From contig JAESUZ010001279.1 in assembly GCA_017311185.1 (NCBI GenBank), positions 186,001 to 250,000 of the forward strand: a stretch of 64,000 bases of DNA. The letters are read 5' to 3'. The number at the start of each line of letters is the position of its first letter. Positions within the stretch are counted from its first letter, which is position 1. The notes beneath the pieces are model-generated. The model was not told where the DNA came from, made no database searches, and saw only the letters and a program-made list of their open reading frames with translations. A program made the position numbers and the translations under genes. The stretch is from Proteles cristata cristata. Taxonomy: Eukaryota; Chordata; Mammalia; Carnivora; Hyaenidae. Below, piece by piece: positions 22,545 through 64,000 of this stretch.

Positions 22545-23399
22545 CGCAAAGTTGAAACTAGGTCACTCACACCACCGTGATTAATCGGTCTAATTGGCTT
22601 CAACCCTGGGAGCAGAGTAGCACCCGGACAATGCCACTGAGGCACACATGCACCCTGACCGCCCCTCTCATAACAAGGAAAGCTGCAAGAAGTGTCCCCT
22701 GAATGTACAAATCTGTGGATCCAGCGAGAAAGGTGCCCAAGGGTTCACCCCGCCTGGTTCAAAAGCTTCGGAGAGACAGAGAGACAGAGAGAGAGAAGCA
22801 GAGTATTCTGTAGTAAGATTCAACCATGTCTTTGTCCACGCCCGATGGGCGCAAAGGGCATTAGTGCAATAACCAGGATTATTTATTCTGCCCTCTAAAA
22901 AAGGAAGACCGTGTTGGAGTTGGGGGCTAAAAATATTCATAAGCCACACAATTTGAATCTACCTTGCAGTTTATCAGCTAACCGATGCTTTCACCAGAGA
23001 AACTATTCTTGGGTTGAGAAAAATTGCTAGCTTTTAGTCGTTCCTTTTATACGAAAACGTGTTTTAACCCCGTGCCTTCTCCTCTGGGGTATTTTCTCTG
23101 GCACCTAAAAGGAATTCTGTCCTGGGGCAATTGAAAGAGGGCAAAGAACAGTGGAGGTTCCTGGGGGTCGGGGGGCACTTGGGGACTCCCACCACCTCCA
23201 ACGCTAAGCCGCGGGCAAAAGAATTTGACTCCGGATCTGGACTAAATGCTGGAGAGCTGGGAGTGGCGCACGGGGCTTTGGAGAGGCCCAGATGAAAGCA
23301 GCAGGCTTTAAGTCCCACCAGACATCCCCCCACCCACAGGTACCGAGTTCCGTCCTCTCCCGCAGGGCTCCCTGCGCCCCATCTGCCTCTGGTCCCCAC
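22545..23399. other. Unique intergenic DNA left of the distal CpG island
   Basis: No repeats recognised. A purine-rich AGAGACAGAGAG run near 22772-22798 is simple sequence. Confidence 0.5.
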
Positions 23400-24450
23400 T
23401 TCCCGCGTGGAAAGAATTTGGGGGGAGGGAGAGACAGAACAGAGGTCCAGCGTAGGGTGGAGGTGTGCCCCCGCTGCCGGTGCCAGAGCGAGGACGACGT
23501 CCTGACCGCCTCGAGCAGGCGCGGGAGCGTCACACACACTTCCCAGCACACACAACCGCACGCGTCCCCCGCCCCGGCCGAGCCGAGGCCCACCCGCGTG
23601 TACACTGCGCCCCCGCCGGGAGCGCTGAGCGCGCGCGCCCGTGCACCTCCGGCTCCCGGGGCAGTGCGCCCCCTCCGTGCGCACCGCTCCCCGCAACCCG
23701 CGAGTGCGCTGGCTCCCACCCCACCCCGTGCGCTCGGATCTGCCGGCGCTCGCCGAGCCTTCAACTCCTCACGCAGACTGAGCCCCTCTGGCGGCCGTGG
23801 GCCTTGCGCCCCCTTCCGCCAACCTGCGCGGGCCGCGTTTCTAACCACGCGGGGCCGTCCGGAGACTTGGCGCGCGAAAGAGGCGGGAGCACGTCGCAAA
23901 CTGTGTCTGCAACAAACCCCTCCTGAGCCCGCACCCACCGCCGTGAGGGAGTCCCGAGTTCCTTCTGCAGAATTAAGGAGACCTCTAGCGTCGGAGAAGC
24001 CGGACTCTGGCCCCCTCCGGCCGCCGGGGTCCCCGAGTGTGGCCCGCAGCTCGCAAAGCCGGGTTTCGGCCCGGGGTAGGGAGGTCTGGGGAGGGGACCG
24101 CTACCGCCTCCCTGTCTGGCCAGATGCGGTGAGGTGTCCACGCCAGCTTGGGCCTGCGGCCGCTCAGATCCGAAGTCCGGCTTTGGCGCGTCCGGAACCC
24201 CGACGCCGGGCTGCTCTCTGCCGTGGGCGTCGCCTTTCTCCTCCCGGGAGCGAAGAGCGTGTTCCTGGACGCACAGCTCTCGGGAAACCCGCCTACCACG
24301 CCGGCCTCTGCAAGGAAATAAAAAAAGAAAATCTTCGCGGAGCAGTAAGATGCTCACGCCCCGGGCTTGGGGGGCCGGAGGGGGTGGAGGGGCCTCGCGT
24401 GCCCAGGCCAGGCTGGAGGGGCCCAGCCAGCCCGCCCGCCTGCCCGCGGG
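23400..24450. promoter_or_regulatory. Distal CpG island about 6-7 kb upstream of SIM2
   Basis: A sharply bounded block of CpG-dense DNA between lower-GC unique sequence. Long open frames occur on both strands at once (up to 389 codons on +, 244 on -), which marks composition rather than coding. Known genes of this class often have several Polycomb-marked islands; that role here is inference. Confidence 0.7.
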
Positions 24451-27340
24451 CCTTTCTCTAACTCCCTCTACCGAACCACAAATAAATTAGCGTACCTCTC
24501 TTCACAGATTTGTTTCGATTAGGGAGAAGGTTCCTCAATATTCGCTTTGCTTTGCAAATAACCCGGTTATATTAATGAAATGAAACGAGTTTGTGTCCTC
24601 AAAGTGCTGTAGTAGACCCCTATTCTGTAGTCAGCCTTACATTAAAGACCTGTTAGGAAAAAAAAATTGAGCCCTTCAGATTTGTACGCTTTGATGTGCA
24701 GAAATAGTTATCTCTGGTGGATAAAGGTTTCTTTTGTTTTTTAAAGGAAAATTTTGGTTGACGTTTTTGAACGGCGGTTTCAGTGTAGTCGTTAATGAAC
24801 TAACTGGTTTTCAGATTTCCAGGCGGTGTGTAATTGGTATAACCATTGAGGAATTTCCCAAACGTGGGGCTAGTAAGACTCCTCCAGCTCAAAGGTTTCC
24901 AGGCACGACCCCCAGCCAGCTGGGGCTTTGCAGGGGAGCCGATGTGCAATCTCTTCCCAGAACTGTGTTTTTGAGGCGCCGTTTCTGTGAGGCCGGGCAA
25001 GAGCCCTCCGAAAGAGAACCGCGGAGGCCTCAGGCGGCTGGGTCCTGGAGCAGGTCGCTGGGCTCCTTCCTCTCTTTTTCTCTCTCTCCCTCTCTCATCC
25101 AAGGATCCCTTCCCGTCCCTGAGCTCAGACCCACCCAGAGCTCCGGGCCCTGCTTGTGGCCCCAGGGGAAAACTGCCCTCCCCAGAGAACTTTGCAAGTC
25201 TGAGTGCATTGCGAGGGGCACACCCAAGTCCCCCCACCTCTTTCCAGAGAATGGAGAGAAAGTGGGGCTCGGCTTGGGAGACCCATCAGGCTACCCCCTC
25301 ACCCACAGGTAAAAGTAGAAGAAAAGAGAGGCCCTCTTTTATCCAAATCTGATGCAGGTTCCTGTGGCCCACGCTCAGGGACTTTGCTAATCACTATAAT
25401 GAATTCCCAGCGGCACTGTTTTTTTGTTCCCCTAAATGCATAGACAGCAGCTACTGCATTCCTACGTCAGGAGGCACTGCCCTGACCTGAGGCCTCCAGA
25501 CTCCAGTCTCCAAGCTCGGCACCCAAAGTCCTAGTAACAGAGTCTGAAGAAAAGGACCGTGGTCTTTTCAGAATCCCAGACAACAGACTCAACTTAAAGC
25601 AGGCCCAGGTAGGAGCCGGGAAGATGCAAATCAGCCCCCACAGCCTCACGCTGGAGTGCCTCCATCTCTTACCCGCACCCCAAAATTATGCCCGAGGCAC
25701 CACACTGAGGGCCAAACACTCCGCCATGAAGGGGTCCCTGGATCCCCGGCACAAGGGGCAGATCTGCCCTAGTTACCGCCATGTAAGCACATAAACAGAG
25801 AGACTTCTAACCCAGCTGAAAAGAAACACTTTCTCCAACGGAGTAACGTCCAGTGAAATAATTTATTAAAAACAAAACAGAGAGAAACTTCTCTTCCTCT
25901 CCTTGGAAATACGGGAGCAGGGCCAGTTACTGTCTAGACCTCTGAAGGACCGGAATCACTAGGAAATTGCTCTGGCTGCCTCTCATCACTTTCCAACAAG
26001 GAGTAGTGATATTGTCATTGTCGGCTGATCCTTTCTGATAGTAGCAATGACTCCAAGAAAAGTTGATGCTCTCTCCACGGGGTTCACCCAAGGAAAGGAG
26101 TGAAAAATTGAAATACTCTTTCAGATAGCTCAGACCAAAAACGCCCCCCAACCATGACAGTCATAGATGTGACGCTAGATGCAGGTGGGATCTTCCGGAG
26201 TAACTGTATCTTGCTAATTGTGTAGACAACAGCTTGGAAATCGAATAGATTGGAACCACCCATAGTCCTGGATTTTCTGTTGCCTCGTTTTGCTTCGATG
26301 GTTGAAGTCCTCCTCAGACACCACTTCAGAGGGTCGCTACCCTCTCCCCCAAAATCTAGTGCTGGGGACAGGAGGAGATCTGCTCCCGCCCCCACATCCT
26401 TAGTGACAAAGTCTCTGGTCCTCTCCTGCCACTGCGGCAGCCTCTCCGGGAGCCCATCCCCGGTAGAACATCTGCGCGTTTCTCCCCCTTGATCTCACTC
26501 GAAAGTCGGTTTCCGCGGGGGATGGGCCTCAGGTAGGCGCGGGGCGCGGCCTGGGGAAAAACAGTTGCGGAGCATCTGAAGCGGAAAATCCAAGCAGATG
26601 TGGGGCGGCCTGGGCCCGCCCCTTTCCTCTTGGGGCCTCAATTTCTTCCAGATCAGTTTCCTAATGGAAACTTTCTAAGAGGTGGGGGGTACGTAAAAGC
26701 GTGCTGGTGCACCTCCGCGGGGGCCAAAGCCTCCAAGCAGGACTGGGGGTGGGGGCACCCCGCCGAACTGGCCGTGCTCCCGAAGCCTGCTGACCTCAAT
26801 GTTGGGGGGCGGGGAGCTACCTACCTGCCTTCTTCCTGCTCCCAGCCTCTCTTCATTCTAGATTCTGCAGGCTCTTTCCAGGCCTGCAGTTTGTGGATGA
26901 AGCCTGGACGGCAAGGTCTTTCGTGCAGCTATACTTCCCTGCAGGCTGCACTCTGCGCTCTGGGCGGATTTGGCCCCAAAGCACAGACCAGGAGGTACCC
27001 CTGGCCCCAGAAGCCCTGGAGCAAGTGACATGCAGCCGGTGTCCCAATCAGCGGCCACTGCTGACGCCCTGATCACTCTAACTAGCACCTCTTAAGTGTT
27101 TTTCCCACTTTTCACAGAACCTGTGGGTGTCCCTTCTAAGTGTAATAGGGGTCCCAGGCTTTCCTCCAGTAAAAAGAACTCTGGATCAGATCCAGCCAGG
27201 CACGCAGGGGATGGTGGGGAACGTTCTTCCTTCACTATTCCACGCTGACACCACTCTTCTTCCCACCTGGGAAACCTCGAGGTCGGCCTCCAAGCACCTG
27301 GGCGCTTTCGGTGATGGGGGGTGCGGGAGGGAACCCATCG

Positions 27341-27342
<2 letters not shown>
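24451..27342. other. Unique, repeat-free DNA between two CpG islands
   Basis: The part at 24475-24870 is AT-rich with TTTGCAAATAAC (POU/octamer-like) and TATATTAATGAAATGAAA. The part at 25850-26300 is also unique. No SINE, LINE or LTR recognised. A regulatory role is inference. Confidence 0.5.

Positions 27343-27394
<52 letters not shown>
27343..27394. repeat. (GT)26 microsatellite
   Basis: 52 bases of perfect GT repeat, followed by ACGCGCGCATGG, which could form Z-DNA. Confidence 0.98.
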
Positions 27395-27399
<5 letters not shown>

Positions 27400-27639
27400 C
27401 GCGCATGGCACTGCTAAGCAGGCTTTAGGGACTGAAGGGTCCCACACCCGCACTTCAAACGCTCCATAACGCTACCGCTCAAACCCCGCGGTTCGAACCT
27501 GTTCTGCTGATCCGAGAACAGCGGCTGCCGCTGGGAAGACGAGAAAACTAGATTTCAAGTACGCTTTCCCGCAAAATCCGGGAAATCCGGTTTAAGGAAA
27601 GTTTCTGTTCTCGTTACTTGTTGGGTTTCTCCCACTTCC

Positions 27640-28699
27640 ACTTAGCGGTGTCTCGGCGATCTGAGTAATCCCTTTCAAGCCCCGGAGGAATTCTCCCGGG
27701 TCGGTAATTGAGGATCGGAAACCGTGGGGATGCGGAAAGCGTTAAATCCTCGCGGAGCCAGGGAGGTGCCGCCGCGCACCCACAGGCGGCCTGCGCAATT
27801 TGCGGCGGGGCTGGGCCGCCAGTCCCTTCCTCGCGGAGCCCCTTCTCCGCGAAGCCACGAGGCGACAACGGCGCAGTCGGGCTCGCGGTCCGAGGCAGGG
27901 AGGGGGAGGCGCCCTGCGTTTTGGGGACTGTGTACCCTCACCGCTCGCGCGCCGCCAGGGCTCCTCCGCACGCACCACCGCTGGAAACCGGAATTTGCTC
28001 CTAGATCCAAACCCCCCCGAGGGAAAGTGCTGAGCTCAGCGTTGAGAGGGGTGGGGGACACCACCTCCGAAATTCGCACTTCTCAGTGGCTGCGGAGCGC
28101 CGGCCCTCCGAGGCGAGGCCACCTGTGGCCTCCGCAGGGCGCGGGCAGGTGCGGGCCGCGCTGGAGTCTGCGCGCACGGTCCTGCCCACCTAGGGAGCTA
28201 AGCCGCCGACAACGCTGTCGCGCTTCGGCCCTTCAAAGGGGCCCCTAGAGACGGTCCGGGGCGCCCGCTGCGGAGCTGGTGGTCGTTTGCCCGGCGCCTC
28301 GGGCGCGGGGGGGAGGAGGCGGGTCCCGGGTCAGTGAGCGCGTGGAGCGGCTGGTTCCTACCGGGCCCGGAGGGAGAGCGGTGGCACCAGAAACGGAGAT
28401 CCCAGCTGCGGAGCCGCGCGGCCCCGGCGTGTCTCCTCCGCGAGCCGACCGCAAAATCAGGCGCCCCACAGCCGTGCAGCCTGCGGCACGCAGCCGAGGG
28501 ACCCCAGGACCCGGTGCCTGCGTCCACTGCAGCTGCCCTCTGACCCCACGCGCGGGGCAAGCTGGCGCCTCCCAGCGCACGCGGACGCCCGCCAGCATGA
28601 GTGTTCAAACGGCTAGAACGGTGCGCGGCTGCGCTACCGTGGCGGCCGGGACTGGAGGCCGGCCCTCCCCGGCTTGCAGGAGCGGAGCCGCGGGGGTGG
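27640..28699. promoter_or_regulatory. Upstream CpG island, merging into the SIM2 promoter island
   Basis: Dense CpG and GC-rich repeats of CGCG and GGCGGG type starting about 2.6 kb upstream of the SIM2 ATG. It begins just after a (GT)26 tract and ordinary-composition sequence. It could hold an alternative first exon or a non-coding transcript start; none can be shown from sequence. Confidence 0.7.
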
Positions 28700-29519
28700 C
28701 GTGGGGGTGGCTAAGAGGGCTGTTGCGATCCCCTTTCCGGAGGGAAAGCCCCAGGACGCCCTACGGCCGCCGCGTCTCCGACTGCGCCTCCAGACCCCAG
28801 CTGCCTCCCGGCCCACCACCCGGGCCCCCGCCCGGGCCCGCTCCAGGGCTCTGGCTCGGCGCCCCCCGGCCTGAAGCACCCGCCCCAGCCGCGGTTCCCC
28901 GAGCGGGCACTGTCAGGCCCTGTTCCCGCCGCCGCCCTGGGCGAGGCCCGGCCGCGAGGCGCGGCTCCCGGTCCCCGGCTTTCGCCTGGCCCGCGCGTCC
29001 CTGCGGCCTCCTGCCCCTCCGGGGACAGCAACGATCTTCTTTCGCTCTCGTGTTTCGGGGAGAGAAAGGGTTAGAAAGGTCACTCCCGAGCCTCCCTCCC
29101 GCCCTTTCCGAATGTGAGGGGGTCTTCCCTTCGGGGGTCCCCCCTTTTTGGCGCTCGGCCCTGCAAAGTGGGGAGGTGAGGGCGCAGGACCGGCGCGGGC
29201 TGGGAGGATTGGGTCCTCCCCGGAACGGCACGGGTCCATCGCCTCCCCTCGGCCGCGCGCGCCCGGGACCGGTCCCGGAGCCACAGGGGTGGTCTGGGCA
29301 TCACTAACCCCCCCCTCCTCCGCCGTTCCCTCCCTCCCTCGCCCCTCCCCGACGCCCGTCCGAGCGCCTGGGCCCGGGTCCCCACCGCGCGCCGTGTGCA
29401 CTCACCGCCACTTCCTCGAGGCCGGGAGCGCGCGGGCCTCTCCAGCGAGAGTCCCTGGAGGCAGCGACGCGGAGGCGCGCCTGTGACTCCGGGGCCGCGG
29501 CGGGGTCGGGAGGCGAGAC

Positions 29520-29639
29520 TCGCCGCCCCCGCCCCCGCCGCGGTCCCTCCCCCCTCCCGCCCCCCTCCCGGGGCCGCGGCGGCCGAGTGCTCCGCCCGAA
29601 GGCGGGTCCGCCATAAACAAACGCGGCTCGGTCGCACGT

Positions 29640-29645
<6 letters not shown>
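29520..29645 (+). promoter_or_regulatory. SIM2: Putative SIM2 core promoter: C-rich/GC-box tract, ATAAA-like element, CACGTG E-box
   Basis: At 29525-29575 there is a run of CCCCGCCC/CCCTCCC blocks (GC boxes on the opposite strand), then CCATAAACAAA at 29611-29621, a possible weak TATA-like element, and CACGTG at 29635-29640. The 600-nt distance to the ATG and the position inside a CpG island fit a promoter. The exact start site is not visible from sequence. Confidence 0.5.
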
Positions 29646-61902
<32,257 letters not shown>

Positions 61903-62024
61903 TAGCTCACCTTCCGGTGAAACTCTGGCCGGTGTGGGATGGCGCAGAAGTTGCTGATTCGAGATGGCAGATCTGGAACCTACACTTCTCGGGGACATCC
62001 GGGCACATCTGCACGTAGCGCAAC

Positions 62025-62215
62025 AGCAGGAGCACCAGCATGTACAGAGCCCTTGCTACTGTGGGGGCACTGGCTTAGGTGATTAAATATGCTACCGACC
62101 CAGTGAGGGAGACTCTCATGTTCACGATCCTCCCATTACTCCTGAGGATGCTGAGGTTCAGAGAGGTTAAGTCACTTGCCTGAGGTCACACAGTGAGACT
62201 GGAGAGCCTGGAGCC
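62025..62215 (-). repeat. MIR, antisense
   Basis: TTCACGATCCTCCCATTACT, TGAGGTTCAGAGAGGTTAAG and CACTTGCCTGAGGTCACACA are the MIR complement. Confidence 0.7.
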
Positions 62216-63587
62216 ACACCAGCCAGCACCCAGCCTCTGACCGCTCTCCCCAGCTACCTGGTTGGGAGGCTCAGGGGAGACCACAGGCTGCCAGGATGGG
62301 AGAAGTCAGCGTGGAAAGAATAAACAATCAGTATTCGATTGGCTAATGCAGGCGGTTTGGTGAACATCTGGGTGGGGCGGGGGTTGGGGCTCTAGTCACT
62401 GAAATGTTTGAAGAAGTGTCACTTCTAGAATCCAAATTGAGGCAGCAAATAACTGGCATGGAGTGGGGCACGTCGGCCTTTCACTGCCCAGTGCTCCATG
62501 CCAGTGGCTCGGGGTGCTGACTAATGGGGTGCAAATGACTGCAGGGGCCAGATCTGCAGGGCAGCCCAGAAGGCGGGGTCCCCGTTCTTGCTTTGCTTTG
62601 TGTTGACAAGGAGGTGTGTGAGGACGGGTTGCTGTCGTCGAGGTGAGGGCGGCGGGTCCAAGGGCTGCTCGCTCTGTGGCCATGTTGTCCACCGGGCCGG
62701 CCGGTGTCGACTGGGACCCAGCACGCATGACAGTTACCAGGCTGTCGCTAGGCAGACATCTGCTCCTTTTGAATTCACAACAGTGAGCAGAGATGGCAGT
62801 TGTGAATAGCCTTTGTATTTCTTGTGTTTAAATAATCAGATCGTGATACAAACATCCCCGTCGTTCTGGAAAGTGAGCTTGGTCAGGAACCAGATACCCA
62901 CTGTTTGCATGGGATTTGTAGGTTGGCCTCGCTCCTGCAGGGGCTGGAAAACAGGGCAGGAAGTGACAGAATAAGTTACTGGGGAGACTTGCCGGCCAGT
63001 GATGAGCGGGTTGGATGTGCTCAGCAGGAACGAGAGGGATCAGAAGACGAAGGCACGTGTGCTTTGAGGAGCAGCGTGAGCACTGCAGAGCCATCTGGAA
63101 GGGAGGGCAGGCGTGAGGGTCCATGTCTGCATGCCTCCCGGGAGGGCCCTGGGAGCCACCCTCCCCTGCACCACCGCTGGTGGAGGGGCTGCTCTGAAAG
63201 CCCCAGCCCTGGGGGGGTGGGGGCCCTGTCCCTGGAGGCAGGAGTGTGTCCGGAGCCCTGATATCCAGCAAGGGGGCTGGAAGCAAACGCCCCAGTTACC
63301 TGCAGGAAGAGCCACTCTTCCAAGTGGGGCTCCACTGGGGGGAATTAGGTCTCTGAGCGCAGAGCATGACAGCTTACGGAATTGAAAGTCTTCATTTTAA
63401 ATCCAATTTCTTCTCTCTCGAACTACCTGGCTAACAGGGGAGCAGGGAATTCCCCCCACCTCCATCCCAGAGGGAAATAAATAGTTCGTGTTTGGGAAAC
63501 ATAATGAAGGCCACAGTGATGATCAGCACGAGGCTCCTGTGTCCCCAACACAGACCGGATGCTTTTGGCATATCCATTTTTTAAAAA

Positions 63588-63800
63588 ACTTTTTTTAACA
63601 TTTATTTATATTTGAGAGACACAGAAAGACAGAGCATGAGCAGGGGAGGGGCAGAGAGAGAGTGAGACACAGAATCCGAGGCAGGCTCCAGGCTCTGAGC
63701 TGTCAACACAGAGCCCAGCGTGGGGCTTGAACCCATAGACCGTGGGATCATGACCTGGGCCGAAGTCGGATGCTCAACCGACTGAGCCACCCAGGCGCCC
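63588..63800 (-). mobile_element. CAN-SINE, antisense
   Basis: ACATTTATTTATATTTGAGA tail, CCACCCAGGCGCCCC head; flanked by CCATTTTTTAAA-type duplication. Confidence 0.93.
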
Positions 63801-63817
63801 CCCATTTTTTTAAAGTG

Positions 63818-64000
63818 TATTTTATATTTATTTTGAGAGAGAGAGAGAGAGCGAGAGAGCAAGCATGGGAGGGGCCAAAAGAGAGAGACAGAGGGAGAGA
63901 GGGAGAATGCCAAGGAGGCTCCACACCATCAGTGCAGAGCCCTGTGTGGGGCTCGGACCCACAAACCATGAGATCATGACCTGAGCCTAAGTCAGGAGTC
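63818..64000 (-). mobile_element. CAN-SINE, antisense, cut by the window edge
   Basis: TATATTTATTTTGAGAGAGA tail, body to ATCATGACCTGAGCCTAAG; the head is beyond 64000. Confidence 0.92.

Noticed and set aside
23292..24461. 389-codon open frame on the + strand (and 244 codons on the opposite strand, 23204-23938)
   Set aside because: Lies in a CpG island; open frames occur on both strands together, the protein is low-complexity Arg/Pro/Ala and no domain or splice structure is seen.
28279..29307. 342-codon + strand open frame upstream of SIM2
   Set aside because: Same CpG-driven pattern; overlapping frames on the other strand and no resemblance to a known protein.

Overview
This is mammalian genomic DNA, almost certainly from a cat-family carnivore (Felidae). 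It carries more than 30 copies of the carnivore tRNA-Lys-derived CAN-SINE (SINEC). Most are of the felid-type form: a head with tRNA A and B boxes, a CT-rich body and an AATAAA-containing A tail, flanked by clear target-site duplications. The species cannot be named from the window alone. No bacterial, plasmid or phage features are present.

The only protein-coding gene I can support is SIM2 (single-minded homolog 2, a bHLH-PAS transcription factor) on the + strand. Seven coding exons are in the window: 30269-30443, 39289-39371, 42414-42503, 49913-50021, 53327-53412, 55793-55992 and 61596-61702. They join in frame without a stop and encode residues 1-283 plus the first base of codon 284. This covers the bHLH domain, all of PAS-A and most of PAS-B. 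The rest of PAS-B, the PAC region and the C-terminal repression region lie beyond the right edge. The start codon is fixed by an in-frame TAA 24 bases upstream. A seven-codon upstream ORF ends exactly on the SIM2 start (ATGA overlap).

Layout: 1-22.5 kb is intergenic and dense in transposons (CAN-SINEs, old MLT1-like LTRs, HAL1/L1-like LINE remains, a 5'-inverted L1, MIRs). 22.5-29.6 kb is nearly transposon-free, with two CpG islands separated by AT-rich unique sequence. The SIM2 promoter, 5' UTR and exon 1 lie in a large CpG island at about 28.7-30.6 kb. Intron 1 (8.8 kb) holds a further CpG island near 34.6-35.25 kb. Introns 2 and 3 are mostly unique, AT-rich sequence with few repeats. Introns 4-7 become SINE-rich again. 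From 22.5 to 44.6 kb I find one SINE only, a pattern typical of developmental regulator loci.

I found no undescribed multi-gene system. The observations most worth a second look are the uORF/start overlap, two consecutive weak splice donors on exons 4 and 5 (a jointly in-frame pair) with a pure CT tract just downstream of the first, the repeat-poor regulatory landscape with several candidate enhancers, and a few unusual retroinsertions.
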